Source: Bacilli bacterium
GTDB lineage: Bacteria > Bacillota_I > Bacilli_A > RF39 > UBA660
Reading direction: 5' to 3'
DNA: 20,193 bases
NCBI GenBank assembly: GCA_028684435.1
Contig: JAQUFX010000018.1
Coordinates: 1 to 20,193 of the forward strand
In this document: positions 1 through 5,466 of the stretch, in pieces
How positions within the stretch are numbered: the first letter of the stretch is position 1
Layout: each line of letters begins with the position of its first letter
The notes under the pieces: generated by a model
Database searches by the model: none
What the model saw: the letters and a program-made list of their open reading frames with translations, nothing else
Told to the model about the DNA's origin: nothing
Program-made: the position numbers and the translations under genes

Positions 1-48
1 TGCCTGTCACGCAGGAGAACACGAGTTCGAATCTCGTACGGACCGCCA
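1..48 (+). tRNA. tRNA-Asp (GTC), 5' part cut off by window start
   Basis: The sequence begins inside the anticodon arm. The loop CTGTCAC carries anticodon GTC, followed by the 3' side of the stem, a T-arm with GTTCGAATC and an acceptor strand ending in discriminator G plus encoded CCA at 46-48. The 5' acceptor strand and D-arm lie outside the window. It sits two bases upstream of tRNA-Phe, so the two are surely co-transcribed. Confidence 0.93.
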
Positions 49-50
49 TC

Positions 51-126
<76 letters not shown>

Positions 127-136
127 TAACAAATAT

Positions 137-164
137 CGAACCTATTAATGTGGTTCGTTTTTTT
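137..164 (+). terminator. Terminator of the tRNA-Asp/Phe unit
   Basis: CGAACC (137-142) and GGTTCG (152-157) form a 6-bp stem with a 9-nt loop, followed by a run of seven T. It lies 10 bases after the CCA end of tRNA-Phe. Confidence 0.85.
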
Positions 165-172
165 ATTAACTA

Positions 173-181
173 TGATATAAT
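173..181 (+). promoter_or_regulatory. Extended -10 promoter of the 199-990 gene
   Basis: TGATATAAT at 173-181 is a perfect extended -10 element (TGnTATAAT). No convincing -35 is seen, and the upstream side is the T-run of the tRNA terminator. The start codon is only 17 bases downstream, so the 5' leader is very short. A TAGGAG ribosome site lies between. Confidence 0.7.
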
Positions 182-198
182 AAATCTAGGAGAGTATT

Positions 199-990
199 AT
201 GAAAGATGAATTCAAAGAAATGTTTTTTGAAGCTATAAAAGGAACTGGAATGGTTACTAATAAAATCCGCTCGCATTATAATTCTTATGAAAATTTAAAA
301 GTCTTTATTGATGAATATTATATAAATGAAGATGCTAAATTAGTAATCAAACATTTTGCATCACCTTATTCTATTTTAAAAAATACTAATAATCCTATTT
401 ATGAAATTAAAGTCCAATATTCAGATGGAACGAGTAAACTTATTGAGCAGTTGTTTAATAGTCAAGAAGATATTTGTTTTAGTATTACTGAAGATTATAT
501 CCTTTCAATGAATAGATTAGATCATAAATTTAGCAATATTTTTGATATTAAAAAAAGAAAAATTATATTCCCCGAAGATAAATACTATAATATATTTTTT
601 GATTTGCATTTTGAAAGTATACTTGGTAAAGAAAGATATGCCTGGATGAGAGAGAAAAAATTTGATCAAAGAAATTGTAATAACTGTGAATTTGGACATT
701 ATTTATATGATATAGATACTAAAGAAGAAACAATGACTTGTGAAGAACTTGATTCTCGTGAGTGGCCAGATCCTAATAAAGTTTGTTTATATCATGAATT
801 TATTGAATCAAATGAATTCGAAAAATTTAAACAAATCCATAGAAATCATTTTGCTCAAATTACTTTAGGTCAATCAATATATATGAGTGAACTACCAGAA
901 AGTCAGTTATATTTAGCAAATGAATCAAAAAATAAAGTATTAAAGAAAAAAATTAAATTTTTAGATTTAAAAAACCGTTTAAATAAATAA
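199..990 (+). CDS. Unknown protein with a four-cysteine cluster
   Basis: 263 residues; I do not recognise the family. There is no signal peptide or membrane segment, so it is probably cytoplasmic. The notable feature is a cysteine cluster in the middle and C-terminal part: C160 and C163 (NCNNC), C181 and C196, the last followed by H199 (VCLYHE). Spacing of this kind suggests a structural zinc or other metal site, but that is inference. The C-terminal 40 residues are rich in lysine and asparagine. The start is supported by a TAGGAG ribosome site 6 bases upstream and an extended -10 promoter. It stands alone between two tRNA clusters and converges with the minus-strand gene behind it, overlapping that gene by 12 bases. 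A tRNA-flanked position with no relatives nearby fits an accessory gene, but no repeats mark it as mobile. Confidence 0.8.
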   Translation: MKDEFKEMFFEAIKGTGMVTNKIRSHYNSYENLKVFIDEYYINEDAKLVIKHFASPYSILKNTNNPIYEIKVQYSDGTSKLIEQLFNSQEDICFSITEDYILSMNRLDHKFSNIFDIKKRKIIFPEDKYYNIFFDLHFESILGKERYAWMREKKFDQRNCNNCEFGHYLYDIDTKEETMTCEELDSREWPDPNKVCLYHEFIESNEFEKFKQIHRNHFAQITLGQSIYMSELPESQLYLANESKNKVLKKKIKFLDLKNRLNK

Positions 991-998
991 ATGGTTTT
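971..998 (+). terminator. Weak hairpin between convergent genes
   Basis: AAAACC (971-976) and GGTTTT (993-998) can pair with a 16-nt AT-rich loop and are followed by T-rich sequence. It overlaps the 3' ends of both convergent genes and could act in both directions. The loop is long and the stem weak, so this is only a candidate. Confidence 0.35.
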
Positions 999-1404
999 TA
1001 TATTTAATGTTATAAGGACAAATTAAGATACATAAATCATTTTCTAATGTAAAGGATTTATCAAAATAATTGATACTATTTTTTTTAAATGGATCAATAC
1101 TAGAAGCAACATTAAATAATATAGTTTTACCTGCTTCAGTATAAATTTTTATTTCGGAAATATTTTTTTTCATTAAGATTTTTTTTATGATATTATCATT
1201 ATAAAATTTATCAATTAAATTATTTATTTTTAAAGTAATAAAATTAGCATATAATATATTAGTGTTACATATTTTTTCATATGGGATCTCATTAGCATCA
1301 TCATCTATATTAGCAATATATAAATGCGTAAATAAGCTATCTTCTATTATAATATTTTCGCCATCTTCAAAAATAAGATCAATATTTTTAATACCTTGAT
1401 TCAT
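979..1404 (-). CDS. Unknown 141-residue protein
   Basis: A minus-strand reading frame of 141 residues with no family I recognise. It has no signal peptide. Most of it alternates short beta-like and charged stretches (for example IDLIFEDGENIIIED near the N-terminus), which suggests a small mixed alpha/beta cytoplasmic protein. Two cysteines near the C-terminus (LCILIC) are the only conspicuous residues. The gene is well supported as real: an AAGGTGA ribosome site lies just before the ATG (complement of 1409-1415), and a perfect extended -10, TGTTATACT, lies at the complement of 1422-1430. It converges on the 199-990 gene with a 12-base overlap and diverges from the tRNA-Arg promoter. Confidence 0.72.
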   Translation of the reverse strand: MNQGIKNIDLIFEDGENIIIEDSLFTHLYIANIDDDANEIPYEKICNTNILYANFITLKINNLIDKFYNDNIIKKILMKKNISEIKIYTEAGKTILFNVASSIDPFKKNSINYFDKSFTLENDLCILICPYNIKYKNHLFI

Positions 1405-1421
1405 ATTTTCACCTTATAATT

Positions 1422-1430
1422 AGTATAACA
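1422..1430 (-). promoter_or_regulatory. Extended -10 promoter of the minus-strand 979-1404 gene
   Basis: Read on the minus strand, TGTTATACT fits TGnTATAmT. It lies about 18 bases upstream of the start codon, with an AAGGTGA ribosome site between. Confidence 0.65.
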
Positions 1431-1497
1431 TATAAAATTTAAAATTTGGTAATTAATATAAAAAAAATCTAAAAAGTCTTTTATTTTATCAAAAATA

Positions 1498-1506
1498 TGT
1501 TATAAT
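1498..1506 (+). promoter_or_regulatory. Extended -10 promoter of the tRNA-Arg/tRNA-Pro unit
   Basis: TG at 1498-1499 followed by one base and TATAAT at 1501-1506, 24 bases upstream of the first tRNA base. A clear -35 hexamer is not seen. Confidence 0.65.
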
Positions 1507-1530
1507 CAATTAGTAATCAAATGAAGACGT

Positions 1531-1607
1531 GCGCCCATAGCTCAATTGGATAGAGCGTTAGACTACGGATCTAAAGGCTGGGAGTTCGACTCTCTCTGGG
1601 CGTACCA
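1531..1607 (+). tRNA. tRNA-Arg (ACG)
   Basis: A complete 77-nt cloverleaf. Acceptor GCGCCCA pairs with TGGGCGT (one G-T pair). The anticodon stem TTAGA/TCTAA encloses the loop CTACGGA, giving anticodon ACG (1565-1567), which is modified to ICG in bacteria. The T-arm has GAGTTCGACTC and the CCA end is encoded. It is four bases upstream of tRNA-Pro. Confidence 0.96.
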
Positions 1608-1611
1608 TTTT

Positions 1612-1688
1612 CGGGAAGTAGCACAGCTTGGTAGTGCACTTGGTTTGGGACCAAGGGGTCGCAGGTTCAAATCCTGTCTTCCCGACCA
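1612..1688 (+). tRNA. tRNA-Pro (TGG), island attachment target
   Basis: A complete 77-nt cloverleaf. Acceptor CGGGAAG pairs with CTTCCCG. The anticodon stem CTTGG/CCAAG encloses TTTGGGA, giving TGG at 1646-1648. The T-arm has GGTTCAAATCC and CCA is encoded at 1686-1688. Its 3' end and the following terminator are repeated downstream at 2547-2594 (perfect over 48 bp), and diverged copies of the 3' end appear near 4425 and 5066. That is the usual signature of a tRNA gene used as an integration site. Confidence 0.96.
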
Positions 1689-1730
1689 TTTAGAATTAAA
1701 CTCTGATAATATCAGGGTTTTTTTGTTGTT
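1683..1730 (+). repeat. 48-bp direct repeat, copy 1 (tRNA-Pro 3' end plus terminator)
   Basis: The last six bases of tRNA-Pro, CGACCA, plus the following 42 bases including the terminator hairpin recur without mismatch at 2547-2594, exactly 864 bases away. This is most simply read as an att-type duplication (attL side). Confidence 0.9.
1700..1724 (+). terminator. Terminator of the tRNA-Arg/Pro unit
   Basis: ACTCTGAT and ATCAGGGT form an 8-bp stem (one G-T pair) around AAT, followed by seven T. It is inside the 48-bp repeat. Confidence 0.85.
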
Positions 1731-1798
1731 ATAGTTTTTTGTCCTCTTAATATTTTCTTGTTTATTATAATTAAATATATTTATTAATATATAATAGA

Positions 1799-1807
1799 TG
1801 ATATAAT
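1799..1807 (+). promoter_or_regulatory. Extended -10 promoter of the broken 1824-2498 gene
   Basis: TGATATAAT at 1799-1807 is a perfect extended -10. The expected transcription start falls about 10 bases before the ATG at 1824. Confidence 0.6.
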
Positions 1808-1823
1808 TATATTGATTGGAGTG

Positions 1824-2498
1824 ATGATTATAAAAAAAGATAATAAATTTTTACTATTAGGAATTGTAGCTATTATCCTTGGAATAATATTATTTCAAAT
1901 GGAATATAAAATTTTTACTAGCTTTATTTTTTTATGGAATTTATTAATTAATAATTTTGTTGATACTTTGGCATGCTTTTTGGTTATTTTGGGGATAATA
2001 TTTTTTTATAAGAGCTTGAAATATAAAAAAACAAATTTAATAAATGATATAAGTGATATAAACAATTCACACCAATTATTAAAATTTAGAGATAAGAAAG
2101 AAAAAATGATATTAGAAAATATTTTTAAAAAATAACTTAATCCAGAATCAGATGGTAGTGATAGGATATATCATTATGTAATATTAGATATTGGGTTAGA
2201 TCCAAATAATGATATACAAAAAAAGTTTGCTCTAAATATTATTAATTTTCTTGAAAATGACGGGCTGCTGGAGAGAAAGTATTATCCAAAAAAAATAAAT
2301 ATTGATGGTGTAGACTATGATCCAGATAAAGATCCTAGATGGATGGCTTCTGTAACCTCAAAAGGTTTGGATAGATTATATCAACTAAATAATAAAGAAA
2401 TAAATAATAAGATTTTTAACAAAGACACACTAAAAAACATTATTCCTATCTTTGTAGGTGCTATCATAGGAGCTATCATAGGACTTATAATAAAATAA
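1824..2498 (+). pseudogene. Membrane/winged-helix-like gene split by an in-frame TAA
   Basis: The first part (to the TAA at 2133-2135) encodes two membrane segments (FLLLGIVAIILGIILF and TLACFLVILGIIFFY) and a charged tail. The same frame then continues open for 120 codons to a TAA at 2496-2498 without a plausible new start in its first two thirds. This second part contains RIYHYVILDIGL and IINFLENDGLLER, a helix-turn-helix/wing-like stretch, and then a C-terminal membrane segment (IIPIFVGAIIGAIIGLIIK). The simplest reading is one gene of about 224 codons interrupted by a single-base nonsense change. The function is unknown. I prefer ATG 1824, just after a GGAG and the promoter, over TTG 1812. 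The gene fills the segment between the two 48-bp repeats, so it is cargo of that segment. Alternatives are two separate proteins or a real C-terminally short form. Confidence 0.65.
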
Positions 2499-2519
2499 AT
2501 GTAATAAATTAATAAAATA

Positions 2520-2555
2520 AAAAATTTGGAAATCCCTTTTATTTCTCGACCATTT
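2520..2555 (+). repeat. 36-bp direct repeat, copy 1 (segment right end)
   Basis: It begins AAAAATTTGGAAATCCC and ends CTCGACCATTT, and recurs without mismatch at 5042-5077. In both places it sits at the 3' end of the segment's gene and ends in a tRNA-Pro-like CGACCA. Its last nine bases are the first nine of the 48-bp repeat. Confidence 0.9.
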
Positions 2556-2594
2556 AGAATTAAACTCTGATAATATCAGGGTTTTTTTGTTGTT
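2547..2594 (+). repeat. 48-bp direct repeat, copy 2 (displaced tRNA-Pro 3' end)
   Basis: Identical to 1683-1730. It carries the CGACCA end and the same terminator but no tRNA body in front, as expected for the distal att site left after integration into the tRNA gene. Confidence 0.9.
2564..2588 (+). terminator. Terminator inside repeat copy 2
   Basis: The same 8-bp stem and T-run as at 1700-1724. Here it can terminate transcription from the 1824-2498 gene. Confidence 0.8.
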
Positions 2595-2599
2595 GCAAA

Positions 2600-2651
2600 A
2601 TTAATTAGTGAATTAATTAATTTTATTGCTCTATTTTCATCTTTGGGTATT
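2600..2651. repeat. Diverged AT-rich repeat, copy 1
   Basis: ATTAATTAGTGAATTAATT followed by a TTGCT...TTTTCATCTTTGGGTATT block. It aligns, with a few gaps and substitutions, to 7367-7419 (ATTAATTAATGAATTAATT ... TTTTCATCTTCGGGATATT). The origin is unknown. Confidence 0.5.
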
Positions 2652-2689
2652 AGGTGAGAATAGGTATTTAATATTATATAAATATGATT

Positions 2690-2773
2690 TTTCAGTCGTA
2701 ACTATGAGACTACTATCAAGTAGTATTGCACCTAACGAAGCGTCGGTGACGCCCTTCGTTTCGGTGCTTTTTT
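2690..2773 (+). ncRNA. Candidate small RNA ending in a strong terminator
   Basis: A hairpin ACTACT/AGTAGT (2709-2724, 4-nt loop) is followed by a long composite stem at 2728-2773: GCACC/GGTGC outside, AACGAAG/CTTCGTT in the middle, CGTC/GACG at the tip, then six T. This stretch is clearly more GC-rich than its surroundings. A TATTATATAAAT stretch upstream (about 2672-2684) could hold a -10. It is separate from the kinase transcript, whose promoter lies 60 bases further on. I recognise no riboswitch or RNA family. It may be only a large terminator. Confidence 0.4.
2728..2773 (+). terminator. Large composite terminator hairpin
   Basis: Nested pairing of 5, 7 and 4 bp with small internal loops and a GGT tip, followed by T6. 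It is the strongest hairpin in the first 5 kb. Confidence 0.75.
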
Positions 2774-2831
2774 CAGTTTGTATTTGATTTACTCTTTCTA
2801 TTTATGATTTATGGTATTTATAAGGCATTAA

Positions 2832-2840
2832 TGATATAAT
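2832..2840 (+). promoter_or_regulatory. Extended -10 promoter of the kinase gene
   Basis: TGATATAAT at 2832-2840, 18 bases before the kinase ATG, with a TTGAGGT ribosome site between. Confidence 0.65.
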
Positions 2841-2858
2841 ACATTTTGAGGTAATACT

Positions 2859-4310
2859 ATGAACAAAGATGAAAAGTTAAAAATATTAAACAATTATTTG
2901 ATTGAAATATTATCAAATTATGAAATTAATCCTTTATACGAAGATATTTATAGTGATTATGACTCAGGAATAAAAGTAGCTTTTATGTATCTTCATAATA
3001 GACTTGATGTGCTGTTAAAATATATGAATGATAGAAAAACAAATGGCCATTATACAGCGAACGAAAGTAGGGAATTAATTACTATTATTGAAAATATTCG
3101 TGAGTTAAAATCATTATTAAAAGATACAAAGTTTTCATTTTATTTAGATAAAGAATATGAAGATTGTATTAATTTTTGTTATGCTTTTTTAAGTTCATCT
3201 GGAGGTAGTACTATACCAAAAGATTATAATAAAATAATTATAAAACAATATGAACCTATATTATTTTTGAATAATAATATAAATACTTTAAGAACTGATG
3301 AATTTCTAAAAAATTTTGAGTTAAAACTTATCGGTGAAGGAGCATATGCTCAAGTGTTTTCGTTTGTTGATGGTTTATATAACAAAAAATATGCATTAAA
3401 GAGATTGAAAAATAATGCTGATGAAAAGGATTTGAAAAGATTTAAAAATGAATATGAGAAATTAAAATCTATTAATAATCCATACCTAATTGAAGTTTAT
3501 AACTATGATGAAAATAATAATAGCTATATTATGGAATTTTGCGATTATACATTAAAAGATTATATTTCAAAAAATAATAATAAAGATTTTTTAACATTTA
3601 ATAAAAGAAAAAATATAGCTCTTCAATTTTTGAGAGGGATTAAAATTCTTCATAATAATAGTTTGCTACATAGAGATATTAGTCTTAATAATATTCTTAT
3701 TAAGGAATATGATGATAATACTTGTATAGTGAAAATTTCAGATTTCGGATTAATAAAAGATTTAAATTCAGATTTGACTAAAACCGATTCAGAAATTAGA
3801 GGAACGATTATTGATGATACTTTAGTTTCTTTTAAAGACTATCAAATCAAAAATGAAATATACTCTATTGGTATTGTACTTTATTTTATTTTTACAGGTA
3901 AAACTAACTTTAAATCTGATGCAAATGGTCTAACTAAAATAATTGAAAAATGTATTGATAGAGATCACGACAAAAGATATAATTATGTTTTTGAAATTGA
4001 AAAAGATTTAAGGGAAATAGAAAAAATCAATAAACTAAAAGAAGAAAGTAAATTTAATGATTTTAAAATATTTCAAATAGAAATTTTATTATTATTTAAA
4101 GAAAATGATTATTTTATGCATGATTCACAACTTAGAGAATATTTTAAAGGTAATGTCGATAGAGAAATTGCATTTGAAGAACTTCTGAATAGTAATTATA
4201 TTGAAGAAAATGTTACATTTAGTTCAGATGATAGAACTGCATACAATGTTGTACCTGAAAAAAAATTAGAAATTTTAAAAGCACTTAGAAATATTAAAAA
4301 AGTAATATAA
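2859..4310 (+). CDS. Hanks-type Ser/Thr protein kinase, possible winged-helix tail
   Basis: 483 residues. Residues 1-145 are a helical N-terminal domain I do not recognise. Residues about 152-388 are a protein kinase fold: glycine loop GEGAYAQV (159-166), VAIK-type lysine K181 (ALKRL), HRDISLNN (271-278) with catalytic D273 and N278, and DFG at 295-297. All catalytic residues are present, so it should be active. The activation segment is unusual. GTP-x-Y-x-APE is replaced by RGTIIDDTLVSFKDYQI, then EIYSIG. Residues about 400-475 look like a winged helix (AFEELLNSNYIEE followed by a beta-rich wing). There is no signal peptide, transmembrane segment or PASTA repeat, so this is not a PrkC/PknB sensor but a cytoplasmic kinase. 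It lies alone between tRNA-Pro 3'-end copies with its own promoter. An accessory, possibly defence-related, role is inference. Confidence 0.9.
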   Translation: MNKDEKLKILNNYLIEILSNYEINPLYEDIYSDYDSGIKVAFMYLHNRLDVLLKYMNDRKTNGHYTANESRELITIIENIRELKSLLKDTKFSFYLDKEYEDCINFCYAFLSSSGGSTIPKDYNKIIIKQYEPILFLNNNINTLRTDEFLKNFELKLIGEGAYAQVFSFVDGLYNKKYALKRLKNNADEKDLKRFKNEYEKLKSINNPYLIEVYNYDENNNSYIMEFCDYTLKDYISKNNNKDFLTFNKRKNIALQFLRGIKILHNNSLLHRDISLNNILIKEYDDNTCIVKISDFGLIKDLNSDLTKTDSEIRGTIIDDTLVSFKDYQIKNEIYSIGIVLYFIFTGKTNFKSDANGLTKIIEKCIDRDHDKRYNYVFEIEKDLREIEKINKLKEESKFNDFKIFQIEILLLFKENDYFMHDSQLREYFKGNVDREIAFEELLNSNYIEENVTFSSDDRTAYNVVPEKKLEILKALRNIKKVI

Positions 4311-4424
4311 TTATTCTCTTAATTTTCTCTTAAAAAATGTAAAAAGTAGTAAAAATAAGCATTTTTTAGAAATTCAAAGTGCCTAAAATAGGGGGATAGT
4401 TAAGATTAGAAATCAATATTCTAG

Positions 4425-4442
4425 TCCTGTCTTCTCGACTAT
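4425..4442 (+). repeat. Diverged copy of the tRNA-Pro 3' end
   Basis: TCCTGTCTTCTCGACTAT matches the tRNA-Pro 3' end at 1672-1689 at 16 of 18 bases. No tRNA body precedes it. Like the real gene it is followed within a few bases by an AT-rich spacer and a terminator hairpin. It is read as an old attachment-site relic. Confidence 0.7.
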
Positions 4443-4451
4443 TGAAATATA

Positions 4452-4482
4452 AACTATGGAAACAACTTCATAGTTTTATTTT
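4452..4482 (+). terminator. Terminator after the tRNA-Pro 3'-end copy
   Basis: AACTATG (4452-4458) pairs with CATAGTT (4469-4475), followed by a TTTATTTT tract. The position relative to the tRNA-like end is the same as for the real tRNA-Pro terminator. Confidence 0.7.
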
Positions 4483-4493
4483 AGAAAAAATAA

Positions 4494-4501
4494 TGTATAA
4501 T
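4494..4501 (+). promoter_or_regulatory. -10 promoter element of the 4519-5043 gene
   Basis: TG directly followed by TATAAT at 4496-4501, 17 bases before the ATG. Confidence 0.5.
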
Positions 4502-4518
4502 TATATTGAGAGGTAATT

Positions 4519-5043
4519 ATGTTAAATAAAAATACTATAATTAATAATAAAAAAATCGAATTGTCGAAAGATGAACAAAAAGGAGTAACAGTTTTTCATA
4601 AAAGCAGAACTGCTTTTGCAATTATTTTTAATAAAAATAATAATGATTATTGTTTGGCTTTTAACAAAAAAGATGCTCGTGAACATCGTGTTTATTTAAA
4701 AGAAGATTTTGGAATAACAGAAGATAAATTTGAAAATTTAATTAGAGGATATATAAAACCAGGTAAAATAAATTTTTATATTAGTTCTTTTTTTAAACCA
4801 ATAGAAATTGATATATTAACTGAAGAAATTATTAGAGATTTACTTTTAGTTGCAAAGGAAGATTTTGGTATAGGAGAATACGAAATAGGCAATGGGCTGA
4901 TAGTTGGAAAACCTGGAGGTGAATGGCCTTCGGAAAATATAATTACGAAGTATGAAATAAATGAGACTGAAGAAATTAATCGAATAGATGGAATAGCATT
5001 GAAAAAACATGAATTTCAAAATAAAAAGAAAAAAACAAAGTAA
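4519..5043 (+). CDS. Unknown 174-residue cytoplasmic protein
   Basis: I do not recognise a family. The protein has no signal peptide or membrane segment. The middle is a mix of beta-like and charged stretches (TAFAIIFNKNNNDYCLAF, then KEDFGI twice, at about residues 61-66 and 112-117), and the C-terminus is very lysine-rich (KKKKTK). The start is supported by a GAGAGG ribosome site 5 bases upstream and a -10 element. The gene occupies almost the whole segment between the diverged tRNA-Pro end at 4425 and the 36-bp repeat at 5042, whose first two bases overlap the stop codon. So it is single-gene cargo of this segment, in the same arrangement as the broken gene at 1824-2498. Confidence 0.72.
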   Translation: MLNKNTIINNKKIELSKDEQKGVTVFHKSRTAFAIIFNKNNNDYCLAFNKKDAREHRVYLKEDFGITEDKFENLIRGYIKPGKINFYISSFFKPIEIDILTEEIIRDLLLVAKEDFGIGEYEIGNGLIVGKPGGEWPSENIITKYEINETEEINRIDGIALKKHEFQNKKKKTK

Positions 5044-5077
5044 AAATTTGGAAATCCCTTTTATTTCTCGACCATTT
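5042..5077 (+). repeat. 36-bp direct repeat, copy 2 (segment right end)
   Basis: Identical over 36 bases to 2520-2555. It overlaps the stop codon of the preceding gene and ends in CTCGACCATTT. Beyond it, the sequence (GAATTTAAC ... GCGGGTTTTTT near 5125) looks like a decayed version of the tRNA-Pro downstream region. Confidence 0.9.
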
Positions 5078-5314
5078 GAATTTAACTTTAACTGCTTTTA
5101 CCATTACAATAAAGACTTTGCGGGTTTTTTATACAAAAATTTCCAGATTTTCAAATAAAATTTATAGTTTAATAAAATACAGAAAAGTAGCGGCCTAAAA
5201 AAAGATAAAAAGAATTGAAAAATATTAGTATTTAATTAAAAGAAAAAAACTAGATCAATTTATTTTGATCAATAGTTACAAAAGAGAACACAAAGACATC
5301 ATAAGGAATATCCG

Positions 5315-5335
5315 AACTACTAAAGTAGTTTTTTT
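5315..5335 (+). terminator. Terminator-like hairpin in the intergenic region
   Basis: AACTAC pairs with GTAGTT around TAAA, followed by seven T. No upstream gene ends close by, so it may end a small RNA or transcription coming from the island. Confidence 0.65.
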
Positions 5336-5430
5336 ATGTAATCAAATGTTAAATTTATATAGAAATAATAATTTGTTTTGTTAAATTTACATATTATTTT
5401 TATTTTTTAATGCTGAAAAATAAAAAGGTA

Positions 5431-5439
5431 TGATATAAT
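5431..5439 (+). promoter_or_regulatory. Extended -10 promoter of the surface protein gene
   Basis: TGATATAAT at 5431-5439. A poor -35 candidate (TGCTGA, 5411-5416) lies 17 bases before the hexamer. An AGGAGG ribosome site follows at about 5454-5459. Confidence 0.65.
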
Positions 5440-5466
5440 AATTTTGTAAAAGTAGGAGGATTTTTT

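Larger units (their letters stand above)
2499..2858. other. Gene-free stretch with repeats and a candidate small RNA
   Basis: No coding frame of note. In order it holds the 36-bp repeat (2520-2555) fused to the second 48-bp repeat (2547-2594), a diverged AT-rich repeat (2600-2651) also present at 7367-7419, a hairpin-rich stretch ending in a strong terminator (about 2690-2773), and the kinase promoter (2832-2840). Confidence 0.8.
5044..5466. other. Gene-free stretch before the surface protein
   Basis: No convincing coding frame. It contains the rest of the 36-bp repeat, a decayed tRNA-Pro terminator-like tract (to about 5132), a hairpin of about 11 bp built on GATCAA/TTGATC (5248-5277), a terminator hairpin at 5315-5335, and the promoter of the surface protein. 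The 5250-5335 stretch could be a short untranslated RNA, but I see no known family. Confidence 0.7.

Noticed and set aside
1546..1734. A 62-codon open frame on the plus strand
   Set aside because: It runs through tRNA-Arg and tRNA-Pro, both of which fold perfectly, so it is not a protein gene.
2728..2773. Terminal GCACC...GGTGC-T6 hairpin resembling the end of a Cas9 tracrRNA
   Set aside because: No CRISPR repeats, no anti-repeat pairing and no cas genes are in the window. The rest of the hairpin does not match, and a terminator explains it.
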